DNA from: Nonomuraea candida
GTDB lineage: Bacteria > Actinomycetota > Actinomycetes > Streptosporangiales > Streptosporangiaceae
Reading direction: 5' to 3'
Assembly (NCBI RefSeq): GCF_000725485.1
Contig: NZ_KL647032.1
Location: 1-64,000, forward strand
DNA length: 64,000 nt
This document shows positions 54,909-64,000 of this stretch, piece after piece. How positions within the stretch are numbered: the first letter of the stretch is position 1; the number at the start of each line of letters is the position of its first letter. A program made the translations under genes and the position numbers. Under the pieces are notes generated by a model. It ran no database searches and had not been told where the DNA came from. It saw only the letters and a program-made list of their open reading frames with translations.

Positions 54909-56159
54909 GGACCGAAACCAACGCTGCAAACCTGTGGTATGACGGCGCTCGGATTCGCCCATCAAGTCGCACAGGCACCTTCCGAGCAGGGTGATCGACC
55001 GGCAGCAGCCGGGCCCCGGCCGGTTGCGTTCGTGCACGATCCGGGTGGCCCGCTCGATCAGCCGCTCCAGGCTCGGCTCGGCGCCGCCCTTGAGCGATCG
55101 GGTGTTCCAGGGGCACGAGGCGACGTTCGCGCACGCGCTCCTGGCGATGTAGGGCGCGGGACCGCTCAGCAGATGCAGCGGGTCCTCCCGCCTGATCCGC
55201 CGCTCAGCCAGCACCGAGGCCGCCCGGCCGGCGAGGAGCAGCAGGTCACGGCGGTGGCGCTCGCGCGCCGGCGTGACGGCGCCCGCGGGCAGGGCGAACA
55301 TCGTCGCCCCCGCCATCAGCACCCCGCCCACGACCATCGTCCACCCCATCGGCTCGTGGAACCAGATCACCGCGATCGCGGCCACCCAGAGGGGCTGGGA
55401 GGACATGAGGATCTGGCTGGGCACGGCGGCCAGGTGCTTCTGGGCGTTCGACCGGGCCAGGAAGCCCAGCGCGCACGAGATCACCGACAGGTGGAGCAGG
55501 ATCAGCCAGTCGTTGGAGCCGGACGGCAGCGAGACGCCGTCGCGCACGGCCACGACTCCGGTGAGCGTCCCGATGGTGAGGAGCTGGATCACGGTCAGCT
55601 CGTACGCCGGAAAGCCGGCCGGGCTCTTGGACAGATGCCCGAGCAGCAGCGTGTGACCGGAGTAGAGGCCGGCCGCGACGAGCGTGACGACCAGCGCGAG
55701 CAGCGAGATCCGGTGCTCCTCCACCCCGCGCACCAGCGTGAACACGGCCATGCCCGCCAGCGCGAGCCCCACCCCCGCCCACACCCGGCGCCGCACCGGC
55801 TCCTTCTGCAGCACCCGTGCGAGGATCGGCGTGATCACGACGCTGCAGCCGACCGCGAAGCCGGACACGGCCGACGGGAGGCTGTCGAGAGCGACGGCCT
55901 GCCCGGCCTGGCCCGCGCCGAACATGAGGCCGAGCAGGGCTCCGTTGATCCAGGTGTGGCGGGACAGGCCGAGGAGGCAGCCGGGCCTGATGGCTATCAG
56001 CGTCACCGCGGCGAGCAGGTAGCGCTCGGCGAGCAGGTCTTCGACAGGTAACCGCTCGATGAGGTCCTTCATCAAGGGGAACGCCGACCCCCAAGCGGCG
56101 CTGACGTACAACAGGAGCAAGACTCCCAGTAGGGGGCGGGGAGCGGGCTTATCCGCCAT
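54906..56159 (-). CDS. EamA/DMT family transporter with an unusual C-terminal tail
   Basis: Residues 1-300 form a normal ten-helix EamA transporter of small metabolites: LGVLLLLYVSAAWGSAFPLMK, GFAVGCSVVITPILARVL, YSGHTLLLGHL, and the second EamA half ending in VVGGVLMAGATMFAL. The usual protein would end near residue 305, but the frame continues for about 112 residues with a polar, Cys-containing sequence (ARSACANVASCPWNTR, GPGCCRSITLLGRCLCDLMG). The tail may be a fused remnant or an accidental extension after loss of the original stop. The substrate is unknown. Confidence 0.82.
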   Translation of the reverse strand: MADKPAPRPLLGVLLLLYVSAAWGSAFPLMKDLIERLPVEDLLAERYLLAAVTLIAIRPGCLLGLSRHTWINGALLGLMFGAGQAGQAVALDSLPSAVSGFAVGCSVVITPILARVLQKEPVRRRVWAGVGLALAGMAVFTLVRGVEEHRISLLALVVTLVAAGLYSGHTLLLGHLSKSPAGFPAYELTVIQLLTIGTLTGVVAVRDGVSLPSGSNDWLILLHLSVISCALGFLARSNAQKHLAAVPSQILMSSQPLWVAAIAVIWFHEPMGWTMVVGGVLMAGATMFALPAGAVTPARERHRRDLLLLAGRAASVLAERRIRREDPLHLLSGPAPYIARSACANVASCPWNTRSLKGGAEPSLERLIERATRIVHERNRPGPGCCRSITLLGRCLCDLMGESERRHTTGLQRWFRS

Positions 56160-56473
56160 GAGAAAAGCATGACACTACGATGAGCGGCCTCAAATGTACA
56201 GGCCGCAGCCGGTGATGGTTGCTTACACCTGAGTGGTAAGACCCTCACCCGCCGGTTCGTACAACCTTATCCGTGGAAGCCGATATCAGCCCAAGCCCAC
56301 CATGTCGCGCATGGGAATTTGGCAAATGATGTCCGATTTGGAAGACAGGAAAGTCTCACCTGAGGTAACGGCGGCGACGTCACGCCGTGAGAGCCCGGGA
56401 GTGCTCACCGGGAGAAGGGGGAGGATGCCGCCCCAGGAGGGGATGGGGTGGGGCCGTTCGTGTGCCGCGTGCT
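56160..56473. other. gap upstream of the DMT gene
   Basis: No gene is supported in these 314 bp. The stretch holds an imperfect inverted repeat CTTAC-ACCTGAGTG-GTAAG near 56222-56241 and the related direct repeat CACCTGAGGTAA near 56360. Together they could be an operator pair for the DMT gene. The middle part is unusually AT-rich. Confidence 0.4.
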
Positions 56474-56962
56474 CTAGAGCTCCAGAACCGCCGGCGGGAC
56501 CAGGTGTTTCTCGATGTGGACGACCGTCAGGCCGCCCACCTGTTCCCTGGACAGCTCGCGCCAGCCCTGGCGCTCGTACAGCGCCAGTGCGGCCTCTTGG
56601 TTGAGCGTGGTGTCACCTATGACGCTGACGAACCCGAGCTCCACCGCCCGCCGCTCCAGCGCGGCGAGCATGGTCGCGCCGAAGCCGCGTCGCTGGAACG
56701 CGGGGTGGACCCGCAACCGGCAGATCTCGGCGGTGTGGGAGTCGACGGGCTTCAGCCCGCCCATCGCCACCACCCGCGAGTCCACCTCCCCGACGAGGAA
56801 GTCACCGCCGCAGGCGAGGTAGATCTCCTGGATCCGCGGGAAGTCGTCGTCGTAGTAGACGCCGTCACCGGGGACCAGGCCCACCTGCGCGAGGCAGATC
56901 CGGTGAAGTGCGACGATCGTGTCGAGATCCGACCAGCGATAGCGCCTGATCGTCAGGCTCAT
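56474..56962 (-). CDS. GNAT family N-acetyltransferase
   Basis: The 162-residue protein has the classic GNAT layout: TIRRYRWSDLDTIVALHR at the start, DFLVGEVDSRVVAMGGLKPVD, the acetyl-CoA loop in RLRVHPAFQRRGFGATML, and TTLNQEAALALYERQGW near the end. The substrate is unknown. Its ATG overlaps the stop of the XRE-TPR gene (ATGA), so the two are cotranslated. It may be the target or a modifier in the pathway controlled by that regulator. Confidence 0.9.
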   Translation of the reverse strand: MSLTIRRYRWSDLDTIVALHRICLAQVGLVPGDGVYYDDDFPRIQEIYLACGGDFLVGEVDSRVVAMGGLKPVDSHTAEICRLRVHPAFQRRGFGATMLAALERRAVELGFVSVIGDTTLNQEAALALYERQGWRELSREQVGGLTVVHIEKHLVPPAVLEL

Positions 56963-58512
56963 CCATCGCCCCCTTTCAGTTGGGGCTGCTTGAACCGGCG
57001 GTATGCCGCCCGATATTCCTCCAGGCCCGGAGCGTGCTCGTCCCGCGCGATGATCAGCTGTTCGAGATGCTGGGCGGGCCGCACGATGAGATCGGTGAGA
57101 TATTCGTCGCTGACCAGCTTCAGCGCCTTGGTGCCGATGGCCACCGCCTCCTTGACGTCGCCGTCGATCAGCTTGCACTGGGCCTGGTCGAGCCTGATCA
57201 GCGTCTGGTCGAGGATGTGGTCTTCGTATTTGGTCAGCGCCTGGTCGAGCACCACCTCCGCCTCCAGCGTCTGGCCGAGCTTGGTGAGCACGTCACCCTG
57301 GTAGAAGTAGAGCTGTTTCTCGGTGTACCCGAAAGCGAGGTCCTCCTTGTCCTCGGCCCGCATGTGGGAGAAGGCGTTCCTCGCCCGCGCCAGGGCCCGC
57401 TTGGCCTGGTCGACGACCTCCTTCTTGCTGTCGGCCCCCGACATCATGGCCAGCGCCCTGGCCTCGACGACCGGCGCCATGGCCTGCGCGGGACACGGCG
57501 TGGAGCCGGCCATGTCGCGGCTCTTCTTGGCCAGGTTGAGCGCCTCGCGGGCGTCGCCGAAGTAGAGGGGGACCAGCGACTCCCTGGCCGTGATCCACGC
57601 CCGCAGCGCGCGGTCGCCGGTCTCGTCGGCCGCGGTGCGCCCGGTGCGGAAGAACGAGCGGGCCAGCCGGTGGTCGCCCAGGTTGATCAGGATCATGCCG
57701 CTCAGCCCCGACAGCTGCGCGGCGATGCGGCACAGCCGCTCCTGCAGGTCGATGGGCTGGCGGCGGGACATCGCCGTGCGCACCGCGCTCAGCTCCAGCA
57801 GCACGTCGCACAGCAGCCGCAGCGGGGCCGTGGTCGTGTACTGGCGGCCGAAGCTGGTGGTCGCCTCCTCCCACTGGTCGAGCATCGCGGCGGACACGGT
57901 GGCCGAGACCAGCGTCTCGTCCATCCTGCGCCTGATGCCCTCGCACGCTCCCAGCACCGGGCCGTCGAGCTGCTCGGCCAGGGTGGTGCCGGTGTTGAGC
58001 AGCCTTAACAACGTGCGGCGCAGGATGTTCTCGTCCTCTTCCGCGTCGGGCTCGGGCTCCATCGGGGTGATGATCAGCTCGCGGTCGGTGACCGCCATCA
58101 GCGGCCGATCCTTGACCTCGCCCAGCACGCCCGGCATCCGGTGGCCGTGGCCGCAGATGCAGGGGGCGTCGTAACCCAGCGCGGCCGGCTCGACCCGATA
58201 GACCGTGCACAGATAGTGCAGGTATTCGGGGCCCGGGCGCTTGAGCCCGCTCTCATAGGCCGACAGCAGCGTCTCGCCGATGCCGGGCATGGGCTTGGCG
58301 TCGCGCTCGAACAGGGCCCTGACCTGCTCGATCACATCGGCCAGCGCGATCCCGTAGGCCAGGCGATGCGCCTTTATGCGGGACGTGCTGAACAGGCCGG
58401 TGCACGCCTCATGGATCTCATCAGCTATCTGAGCCGACGTGCGCCCGGCGGCCAGGCCCTTGGCCCTGATCCGCCGGGCGATCTCCGTCTCCCTGTGCTG
58501 TCTGCCGGACAT
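56959..58512 (-). CDS. XRE-type regulator with C-terminal TPR-like helices
   Basis: The 517-residue protein has an N-terminal helical segment (TEIARRIRAKGLAAGRTSAQIADEI, quoted in part) and a helix-turn-helix around MPGIGETLLSAYESGLKRPGPEYL (about residues 76-99), then a short CICGHGH motif and a long TPR-like array (about 190-500; for example LARSFFRTGRTAADETGDRAL). This is the layout of actinobacterial XRE-TPR regulators of development or quorum response. ATG at 58512 has GAGAGGGG at 6 nt. The divergent gene at 58786 is a candidate target, together with the coupled GNAT gene. Confidence 0.85.
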   Translation of the reverse strand: MSGRQHRETEIARRIRAKGLAAGRTSAQIADEIHEACTGLFSTSRIKAHRLAYGIALADVIEQVRALFERDAKPMPGIGETLLSAYESGLKRPGPEYLHYLCTVYRVEPAALGYDAPCICGHGHRMPGVLGEVKDRPLMAVTDRELIITPMEPEPDAEEDENILRRTLLRLLNTGTTLAEQLDGPVLGACEGIRRRMDETLVSATVSAAMLDQWEEATTSFGRQYTTTAPLRLLCDVLLELSAVRTAMSRRQPIDLQERLCRIAAQLSGLSGMILINLGDHRLARSFFRTGRTAADETGDRALRAWITARESLVPLYFGDAREALNLAKKSRDMAGSTPCPAQAMAPVVEARALAMMSGADSKKEVVDQAKRALARARNAFSHMRAEDKEDLAFGYTEKQLYFYQGDVLTKLGQTLEAEVVLDQALTKYEDHILDQTLIRLDQAQCKLIDGDVKEAVAIGTKALKLVSDEYLTDLIVRPAQHLEQLIIARDEHAPGLEEYRAAYRRFKQPQLKGGDG

Positions 58513-58785
58513 CCCGGCCCCTCTCACGCATGTCTCGACGGGTCCGCAACTGGTGACTCAGCGTAGCCTTCAAGTCGCTGTGCGCCTACCCATGACTATG
58601 AAGCAATACCGAAGGGATTGGAATCGCGCGCGACAAGCCTACGGTTAAGGATCGTCCTCCTCGGGACTGTTTCTTACCTCCCATGAGGGAGAAGCGACTC
58701 CCCGTGAGCAGGAGGCGCCGTTGCGTCCGCCGTTGACTTGAGCCATGTTTGGCCCACCAGCAACGATTCCTGAGGGAGGAACGCG

Positions 58786-59070
58786 GTGGGGGACGACAAC
58801 TACGAGCACCTGGAGCGTCTCGTGGCCGAACTCGGCGCGCGCGGGCTGCTCGCACGAGTGGTCCAGACCCAGAGCGGGCGCAGGTTCGTCCGGGTCATCA
58901 ACCCGAACGCGACGAGCCTTTCCGAGAACGTCACCTGCCGGCCGGCGGCCGTCTCCGGCATGCCCGACTGGTGGTACTGCTGGTCCTGGGGCGAACGGAT
59001 GCACACGGCCGACGACCCGGCCGGTGCCGCGACGAAGGTCGCCCGCGTGCTCGCCGCCGTAGGGGAATGA
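58786..59070 (+). CDS. small conserved hypothetical protein (94 aa)
   Basis: The protein begins GDDNYEHLERLVAELGARG and has LLARVVQTQSGRRFVRVINP, an ENVTCRP segment and MPDWWYCWSWGERM, with four tryptophans and one tyrosine within 12 residues and two cysteines. The last 25 residues form a helix. It is a conserved actinobacterial type, often found near XRE regulators. GTG is preceded by GGAGGAA. It is divergent from the XRE-TPR gene, with about 270 bp between the starts, and may be controlled by it. Confidence 0.65.
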   Translation: MGDDNYEHLERLVAELGARGLLARVVQTQSGRRFVRVINPNATSLSENVTCRPAAVSGMPDWWYCWSWGERMHTADDPAGAATKVARVLAAVGE

Positions 59071-59499
59071 CCACGGTGGTGAACCGGGTGGAGCGCAGCC
59101 ACCACGGCTCACCATGTCCCGCGGCGGCTCCGGGGAGCCGGCGGAGTGGCCGGTGCGGAGGGCCTCCTGTTCGCCGGGGCCCTGGCCACTTCGCCGGTTC
59201 CGACCTCCTGCGCGTCCGCACGGCGCCGCGCGCCGTGCCCATCGAGCCACCCGTCCGGTCCGCCGGGCGGGTGTTCGGGGGATCCCTCCCGGAACCGGGA
59301 CAGGGCACACTTCCGGGTGTGTGCCCCGTACCGTGCCGTCCGTCATCGGAGCGCCGGCTCTCTCCCTCCGCGGCCCAGAGAGCCGGCGACCCCGTCTTCC
59401 CCGGCGTGATGTGACGGCGGGCGGTTCGGTCGGCGGTATTTTTGGATCGAATCGGTCCAATCCGTCGGCCGAACCGCTTCCGGAGGGGGATCTGCCATA
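59071..59499 (+). other. upstream region of mscS with a long hairpin
   Basis: No gene is supported. Near the end, GCGGTTCGG (59421-59429) pairs with CCGAACCGC (59469-59477), and the stem goes on through CGG/CCG pairs with a few bulges, enclosing TTGGA...TCCAA. It lies 23 bp before the GTG of mscS, so it could be a regulatory leader or a terminator for upstream transcription. A second weaker hairpin is at about 59080-59115. Confidence 0.5.
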
Positions 59500-60489
59500 G
59501 TGTCAGCACAGGTGATGACCTCGCCACCGTCCTCGACCTCATCGGTGCTGCCTGATCTCGACAAGGTGACCTCAGACGTGACCGCGACCTGCCAGAACGA
59601 CCCCGTCTGCTCAGCGCTCACCGGGGTGTTCAACAACGCGAGCTGGGCTCCGCTGGTGGCCATGGTGGTCGTGGTGGTGCTGATCATCGTGCTCGGGTTC
59701 CTGCTGCGCAACATCGCGCACCGGGTGATCACCAAGGTGGTCACGCGGGCGGCCACGGGCGGCTCGCTCACCAGCAGGTTCCGCAAGGGCGTGGCCACCG
59801 ACGGCATCGACGCGCTCCTGCACGAGCGGCGCAGGCAGCGGGCCGAGACCATGGGGTCGGTGCTCAAGCACATCGCCTCCATCGTGATCCTGGGCACCGC
59901 CGTGCTGACCGTCCTCGACCGGCTCACCATCCCCATCGCGCCACTGCTGACCAGCGTCGGCATCCTCGGCGTGGCCATCGGCTTCGGCGCGCAGGAGCTG
60001 GTCAAGGACTTCATCGCGGGCATGTTCATGCTGCTGGAGGACCAGTACGGCGTGGGCGACGTGATCGACGCGGGCGGCGTGGTCGGCACGGTCGAGGCGG
60101 TCACCCTGCGCGTCACCCGGCTGCGCGACCTGGACGGCCGGGTCTGGTACATCCGCAACGGCACCATCACCCGGGTGGGCAACGAGTCGCAGGGGTGGTC
60201 GCGGGCGTACATGGACGTGCCGGTGGCCTACGACTCCGACGTCGTGGGCGTGCGGGTGCTGCTGGAGCACGTGGCCGAGGAGATCTGGGCCGACACCGAG
60301 CTGCGCGAGGCGAAGATCGTGGAGCCGCCGCAGGTGTTCGGCGTCGAGCAGCTCTCCGACAGCTCGCTGGTGTTCCGCATCACGGCCAAGACGCTGCCCT
60401 CCGCGCAGGCGGAGGTGTCGCGGGAGCTGCGGCTGCGGGTCAAGTCCGCGCTCGACGCCGCGGGCATCTCGATGGTCGCGACCGCCTGA
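59500..60489 (+). CDS. MscS-family mechanosensitive ion channel
   Basis: The 329-residue channel has a short N-terminal part, one membrane segment ([21 protein letters not shown]), a second ([19 protein letters not shown]) and the pore helix ([41 protein letters not shown], quoted in part), in which glycine-alanine packing is conserved. The MscS beta and C-terminal domains follow ([26 protein letters not shown]). It probably opens at membrane tension to release solutes. The start is GTG after GGAGGGGG. Confidence 0.93.
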   Translation: MSAQVMTSPPSSTSSVLPDLDKVTSDVTATCQNDPVCSALTGVFNNASWAPLVAMVVVVVLIIVLGFLLRNIAHRVITKVVTRAATGGSLTSRFRKGVATDGIDALLHERRRQRAETMGSVLKHIASIVILGTAVLTVLDRLTIPIAPLLTSVGILGVAIGFGAQELVKDFIAGMFMLLEDQYGVGDVIDAGGVVGTVEAVTLRVTRLRDLDGRVWYIRNGTITRVGNESQGWSRAYMDVPVAYDSDVVGVRVLLEHVAEEIWADTELREAKIVEPPQVFGVEQLSDSSLVFRITAKTLPSAQAEVSRELRLRVKSALDAAGISMVATA

Positions 60490-60552
60490 ACCACCGGGCC
60501 CGCCGGGGGCGCCGCCGCCCGAGCCGGGGGCGTCCTCATGGTCACCACCGCC

Positions 60553-60558
60553 TAAGCT
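60553..60558 (+). promoter_or_regulatory. -10 element of glbO (leaderless)
   Basis: TAAGCT ends 7 nt before the GTG start at 60566. It is part of a segment that resembles the end of mscS (60472-60491) and takes the place of its stop codon. Confidence 0.45.
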
Positions 60559-60565
60559 AGGTGAC

Positions 60566-60946
60566 GTGACAGAGACCTCCTTTTACGACGCCGCCGGGGG
60601 CGAGGAGACCTTCCGGCGCCTCGTGCACCGCTTCTACGAGGGGGTCGCGGAAGACCCGATCCTGCGACCGCTCTACCCCGAGGAAGATCTGACGGGCGCC
60701 GAGGAGCGGCTGCGAGGCTTCCTGATCCAGTACTGGGGCGGCCCCCGGACCTACAGCGAGCAGCGCGGCCACCCCCGGCTGCGCATGCGGCACGTGCCGT
60801 TCGTCATCGGCGAGGCCGAGCGCGACGCCTGGCTGCGGCACATGCGTGACGCGGTCGACGAGCTCGACCTGCCGGACGAGCTGGAGAACCAGCTTTGGGA
60901 CTATCTGGTCTATGCAGCGCAAAGCCTGGTGAACTCTCCCACCTAA
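60566..60946 (+). CDS. glbO: group II truncated haemoglobin (trHbO)
   Basis: A 126-residue oxygen- or NO-handling haem protein. [22 protein letters not shown] is the N-terminal A/B region with the B10 tyrosine; [24 protein letters not shown] is the diagnostic trHbO segment and includes the proximal histidine (the H of RMRH). The C-terminus has [12 protein letters not shown]. The start is GTG, leaderless after TAAGCT at 7 nt. The GH13 gene follows within 7 bp and may be cotranscribed. Confidence 0.95.
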   Translation: MTETSFYDAAGGEETFRRLVHRFYEGVAEDPILRPLYPEEDLTGAEERLRGFLIQYWGGPRTYSEQRGHPRLRMRHVPFVIGEAERDAWLRHMRDAVDELDLPDELENQLWDYLVYAAQSLVNSPT

Positions 60947-60952
60947 CGGGGC

Positions 60953-62467
<1,515 letters not shown>

Positions 62468-62473
<6 letters not shown>

Positions 62474-63631
62474 CCTCTTCGGCTGCTCCCCTCTGAAGGG
62501 GATGACGGGCAGCGAGAGCACGACGCAGGCCAGCCCGGCGGCGAAGCCGGCCCAGTAGCCCGTGCCCAGGATCAGCGTCCCGGCCAGCGGCCCGGCGGCC
62601 AGGGAGACGGTGTTCTGCACGGTGTTGTGGGTGCCGAGCACCTTGCCCGCCCAGCCGGGCCCGGCCAGCTCGCCCGCCGCGAGGTAGGCCAGGCCGTTGC
62701 CTGCCACGGTCATGACCGAGGCCAGCGCGAGCGCCGCCACCCCGAGCGCGCTGCCGGTGTAGGCGCCGGCGACCAGCAGCGCCAGCACGACCAGGTTCCA
62801 CAGGGTGAGCAGGAGGAGGGGCCGCATGCGCAGCCCGGTGCGGTCGGACCAGCGGCCTGCCGCCACGCGCACCGCGGCCCCGGCGATCGCCGCCACCCCG
62901 AACAGCCGCCCGGCCGCCACGTCGTCCCAGCCGTAGGAGCTGACCAGGCAGTCCACGCCGTAGGTGCTGACCACGACCTGCGGCACCACGTGCAGGGCGC
63001 TGGTGGCGTGCACCCGCCAGAGCGCCGCCTGCCGGTACGGCGAGCGCGCCCGCTCCCGGCTCTCCCCCGAGATCGCGTGCGGCGGCTCCCGCAGGAAGAG
63101 CGCGGCCAGCCCGGCGGCCAGCAGGCTCACGCCCGAGCAGAGCAGGAACACGCCGGGCAGCCCGTACGCCCGCGCCATGGGCGGCAGGGCGAAGGCGGCC
63201 ACGGCCATGCCGAGGGTGAAGGAGACCTGGCGCAGGCCCATGGCGATGCCGCGCTCCGGCGGGGCGAACCAGCCCAGCACGATGCGCCCGCCGCCGACCA
63301 TGGCCGCCGAGCCCGCCGCCCCGGCCGCCGCCAGCAGCGCCATGACCGCCCAGGTCTGCTCGACGAAGGCCGCGGCGGCGAACAGCAGGGCCGCCGTCCC
63401 GACGCCGAGGCCCAGGATGAGCCGCTCGCCGTGCCGGTCGGCCAGCGCGCCCCAGGCGACGAGGGCGGCCAGGATGCCGATGGCCGGGGCGTTCACGATG
63501 AGAGCGCCCACGGGTAGCAAGACGTTGAAATGTCGCAAAATTTCGGGCATGACCAGGGGTAAGCCGAACAACCCCAGGGTGACGCCGGCGTGCGCGGTCA
63601 CGCCCAGCGCCAGCATCAGCCAGCGCCTCAT
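62468..63631 (-). CDS. MFS transporter
   Basis: The 387-residue protein has twelve predicted membrane helices. The signature between helices 2 and 3 reads WGALADRHGERLILGLG, and a second-half counterpart is GRWSDRTGLRMRPLLLL. The two halves are separated by a short basic loop (EPPHAISGESRERARSPYRQ). The cargo is unknown. Its ATG overlaps the stop of the thioesterase gene (ATGA), so the two form an operon. Confidence 0.92.
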
Positions 63632-64000
63632 TCGGCGGCGTAACGTTTCAGGTAGGCCAGTTCGCCCTCGTTGAGCCTGCGCGGGGCCGCCCGCTCGACG
63701 TCGTAGGCCGCCAGCACGGACTTGGCGGTGACGTAGAGGCCCTCGTCGTCGCGGATCTCGTACTGCAGGGTGAAGCGCACCGGCCTGATCTCCGTGACCC
63801 AGGTCTCGACGCGGACGGGCTCGGCGCGGAAGCCCAGCGGGCGGCGGTAGTCGATCTCGTGGCGGGTCACGACCAGGCCCTTGAACGGCTCGTCGCCCGC
63901 GACATACGGATCGATGTGGAACATGCCGAAGCGGGCGTCCTCCAGGTAGTCGAGGAAGCGCACGTTGTTCACGTGCCCTTGGGAGTCGACGTCGCCGAAT
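63628..64000 (-). CDS. acyl-CoA thioesterase, hotdog fold (5' end beyond the window)
   Basis: The visible 123 residues begin FGDVDSQGHVNNVRFLDYLE, the active-site segment of 4-hydroxybenzoyl-CoA thioesterase-like enzymes, in which Asp and the HVNN region are conserved. VVTRHEIDYRRPLGFRAEPV and FTLQYEIRDDEGLYVTAKSVLAAYD form the hotdog strands. The frame continues past base 64000, so roughly the first 15-20 residues are missing; the GTG at 63972 lies inside the motif and is not the start. The stop overlaps the MFS gene start. Confidence 0.88.
   Translation of the reverse strand, partial: FGDVDSQGHVNNVRFLDYLEDARFGMFHIDPYVAGDEPFKGLVVTRHEIDYRRPLGFRAEPVRVETWVTEIRPVRFTLQYEIRDDEGLYVTAKSVLAAYDVERAAPRRLNEGELAYLKRYAAE

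Noticed and set aside
49774..56159. A biosynthetic gene cluster formed by NUDIX, serine hydrolase, aminotransferase, peptide, TPR and transporter genes
   Set aside because: The genes are in separate units with their own terminators and operators, and no core synthase, cyclodehydratase, radical SAM or lanthipeptide enzyme is present.

Overview
The window is typical of a high-GC actinobacterium, most likely of the Streptosporangiales (Nonomuraea-like). This rests on gene content, codon bias and several lineage markers: the valS-clpX-clpP2-clpP1-tig order, a ClgR-type operator before clpP1, the small ribosomal protein bL37, an XRE/DUF5753 regulator next to an RsbW-like ATPase, an Eis-type acetyltransferase, a relative of mycothiol-dependent Rv2466c, an actinobacterial c-di-AMP riboswitch, and many leaderless starts (TANNNT about 6-7 nt before ATG/GTG). 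The genus is inferred from memory; no search was run.

Layout. 1-400: promoters and 5' leader of an rRNA operon that runs off the left edge. 414-7719: valS, then the protein quality-control block clpX, clpP2, clpP1 and tig (all minus). 7886-13279: regulators (XRE/DUF5753 divergent from an ATPase), DinB-like, cyclotransferase-like and DoxX proteins, a secreted protein, and two divergent tRNA genes (Pro-TGG, Gly-TCC). 13394-18706: a uridine-kinase-like protein, stand-alone trpB2, bL37, a DeoR-galT operon, and a c-di-AMP riboswitch before a secreted coiled-coil protein. 18725-22485: a decayed stretch with a two-component system preceded by the stub of a deleted ABC transporter gene, then a site-2 protease gene broken by a deletion/frameshift. 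22640-32889: an orphan response regulator, SpoIIE-type phosphatase, Eis, rpiB, def, an SDR, an aldehyde dehydrogenase, a DsbA-like protein and pepN. 33009-49763: a Ser/Thr kinase with proline-rich linker, hypotheticals, NERD protein, ilvD, WYL protein, class-A-type serine hydrolase, HNH endonuclease, prolyl oligopeptidase, purU, a Pit/DUF47 phosphate transport pair, and DUF523/DUF1722. 49774-64000: NUDIX, a second serine hydrolase, an aminotransferase, a 24-aa peptide gene coupled to a TPR protein, a DMT exporter, GNAT and XRE-TPR genes, MscS, truncated haemoglobin, a GH13 enzyme, MFS and a partial thioesterase.

The most unusual signal is a recurring architecture. At about nine genes a short tandem array (units of 16 to about 35 bp, 2-6 copies) begins inside the last codons of the gene, and each unit carries a copy of the stop codon and flanking bases. 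In at least two places the duplicated stop region supplies the -10 element of the next, leaderless gene. The second notable find is the 24-codon basic peptide gene that overlaps the start of a TPR gene by GTGA. Most of the remaining genes are ordinary chromosomal housekeeping or conserved actinobacterial genes. I saw no prophage, integrase, insertion sequence, CRISPR array or large biosynthetic cluster.
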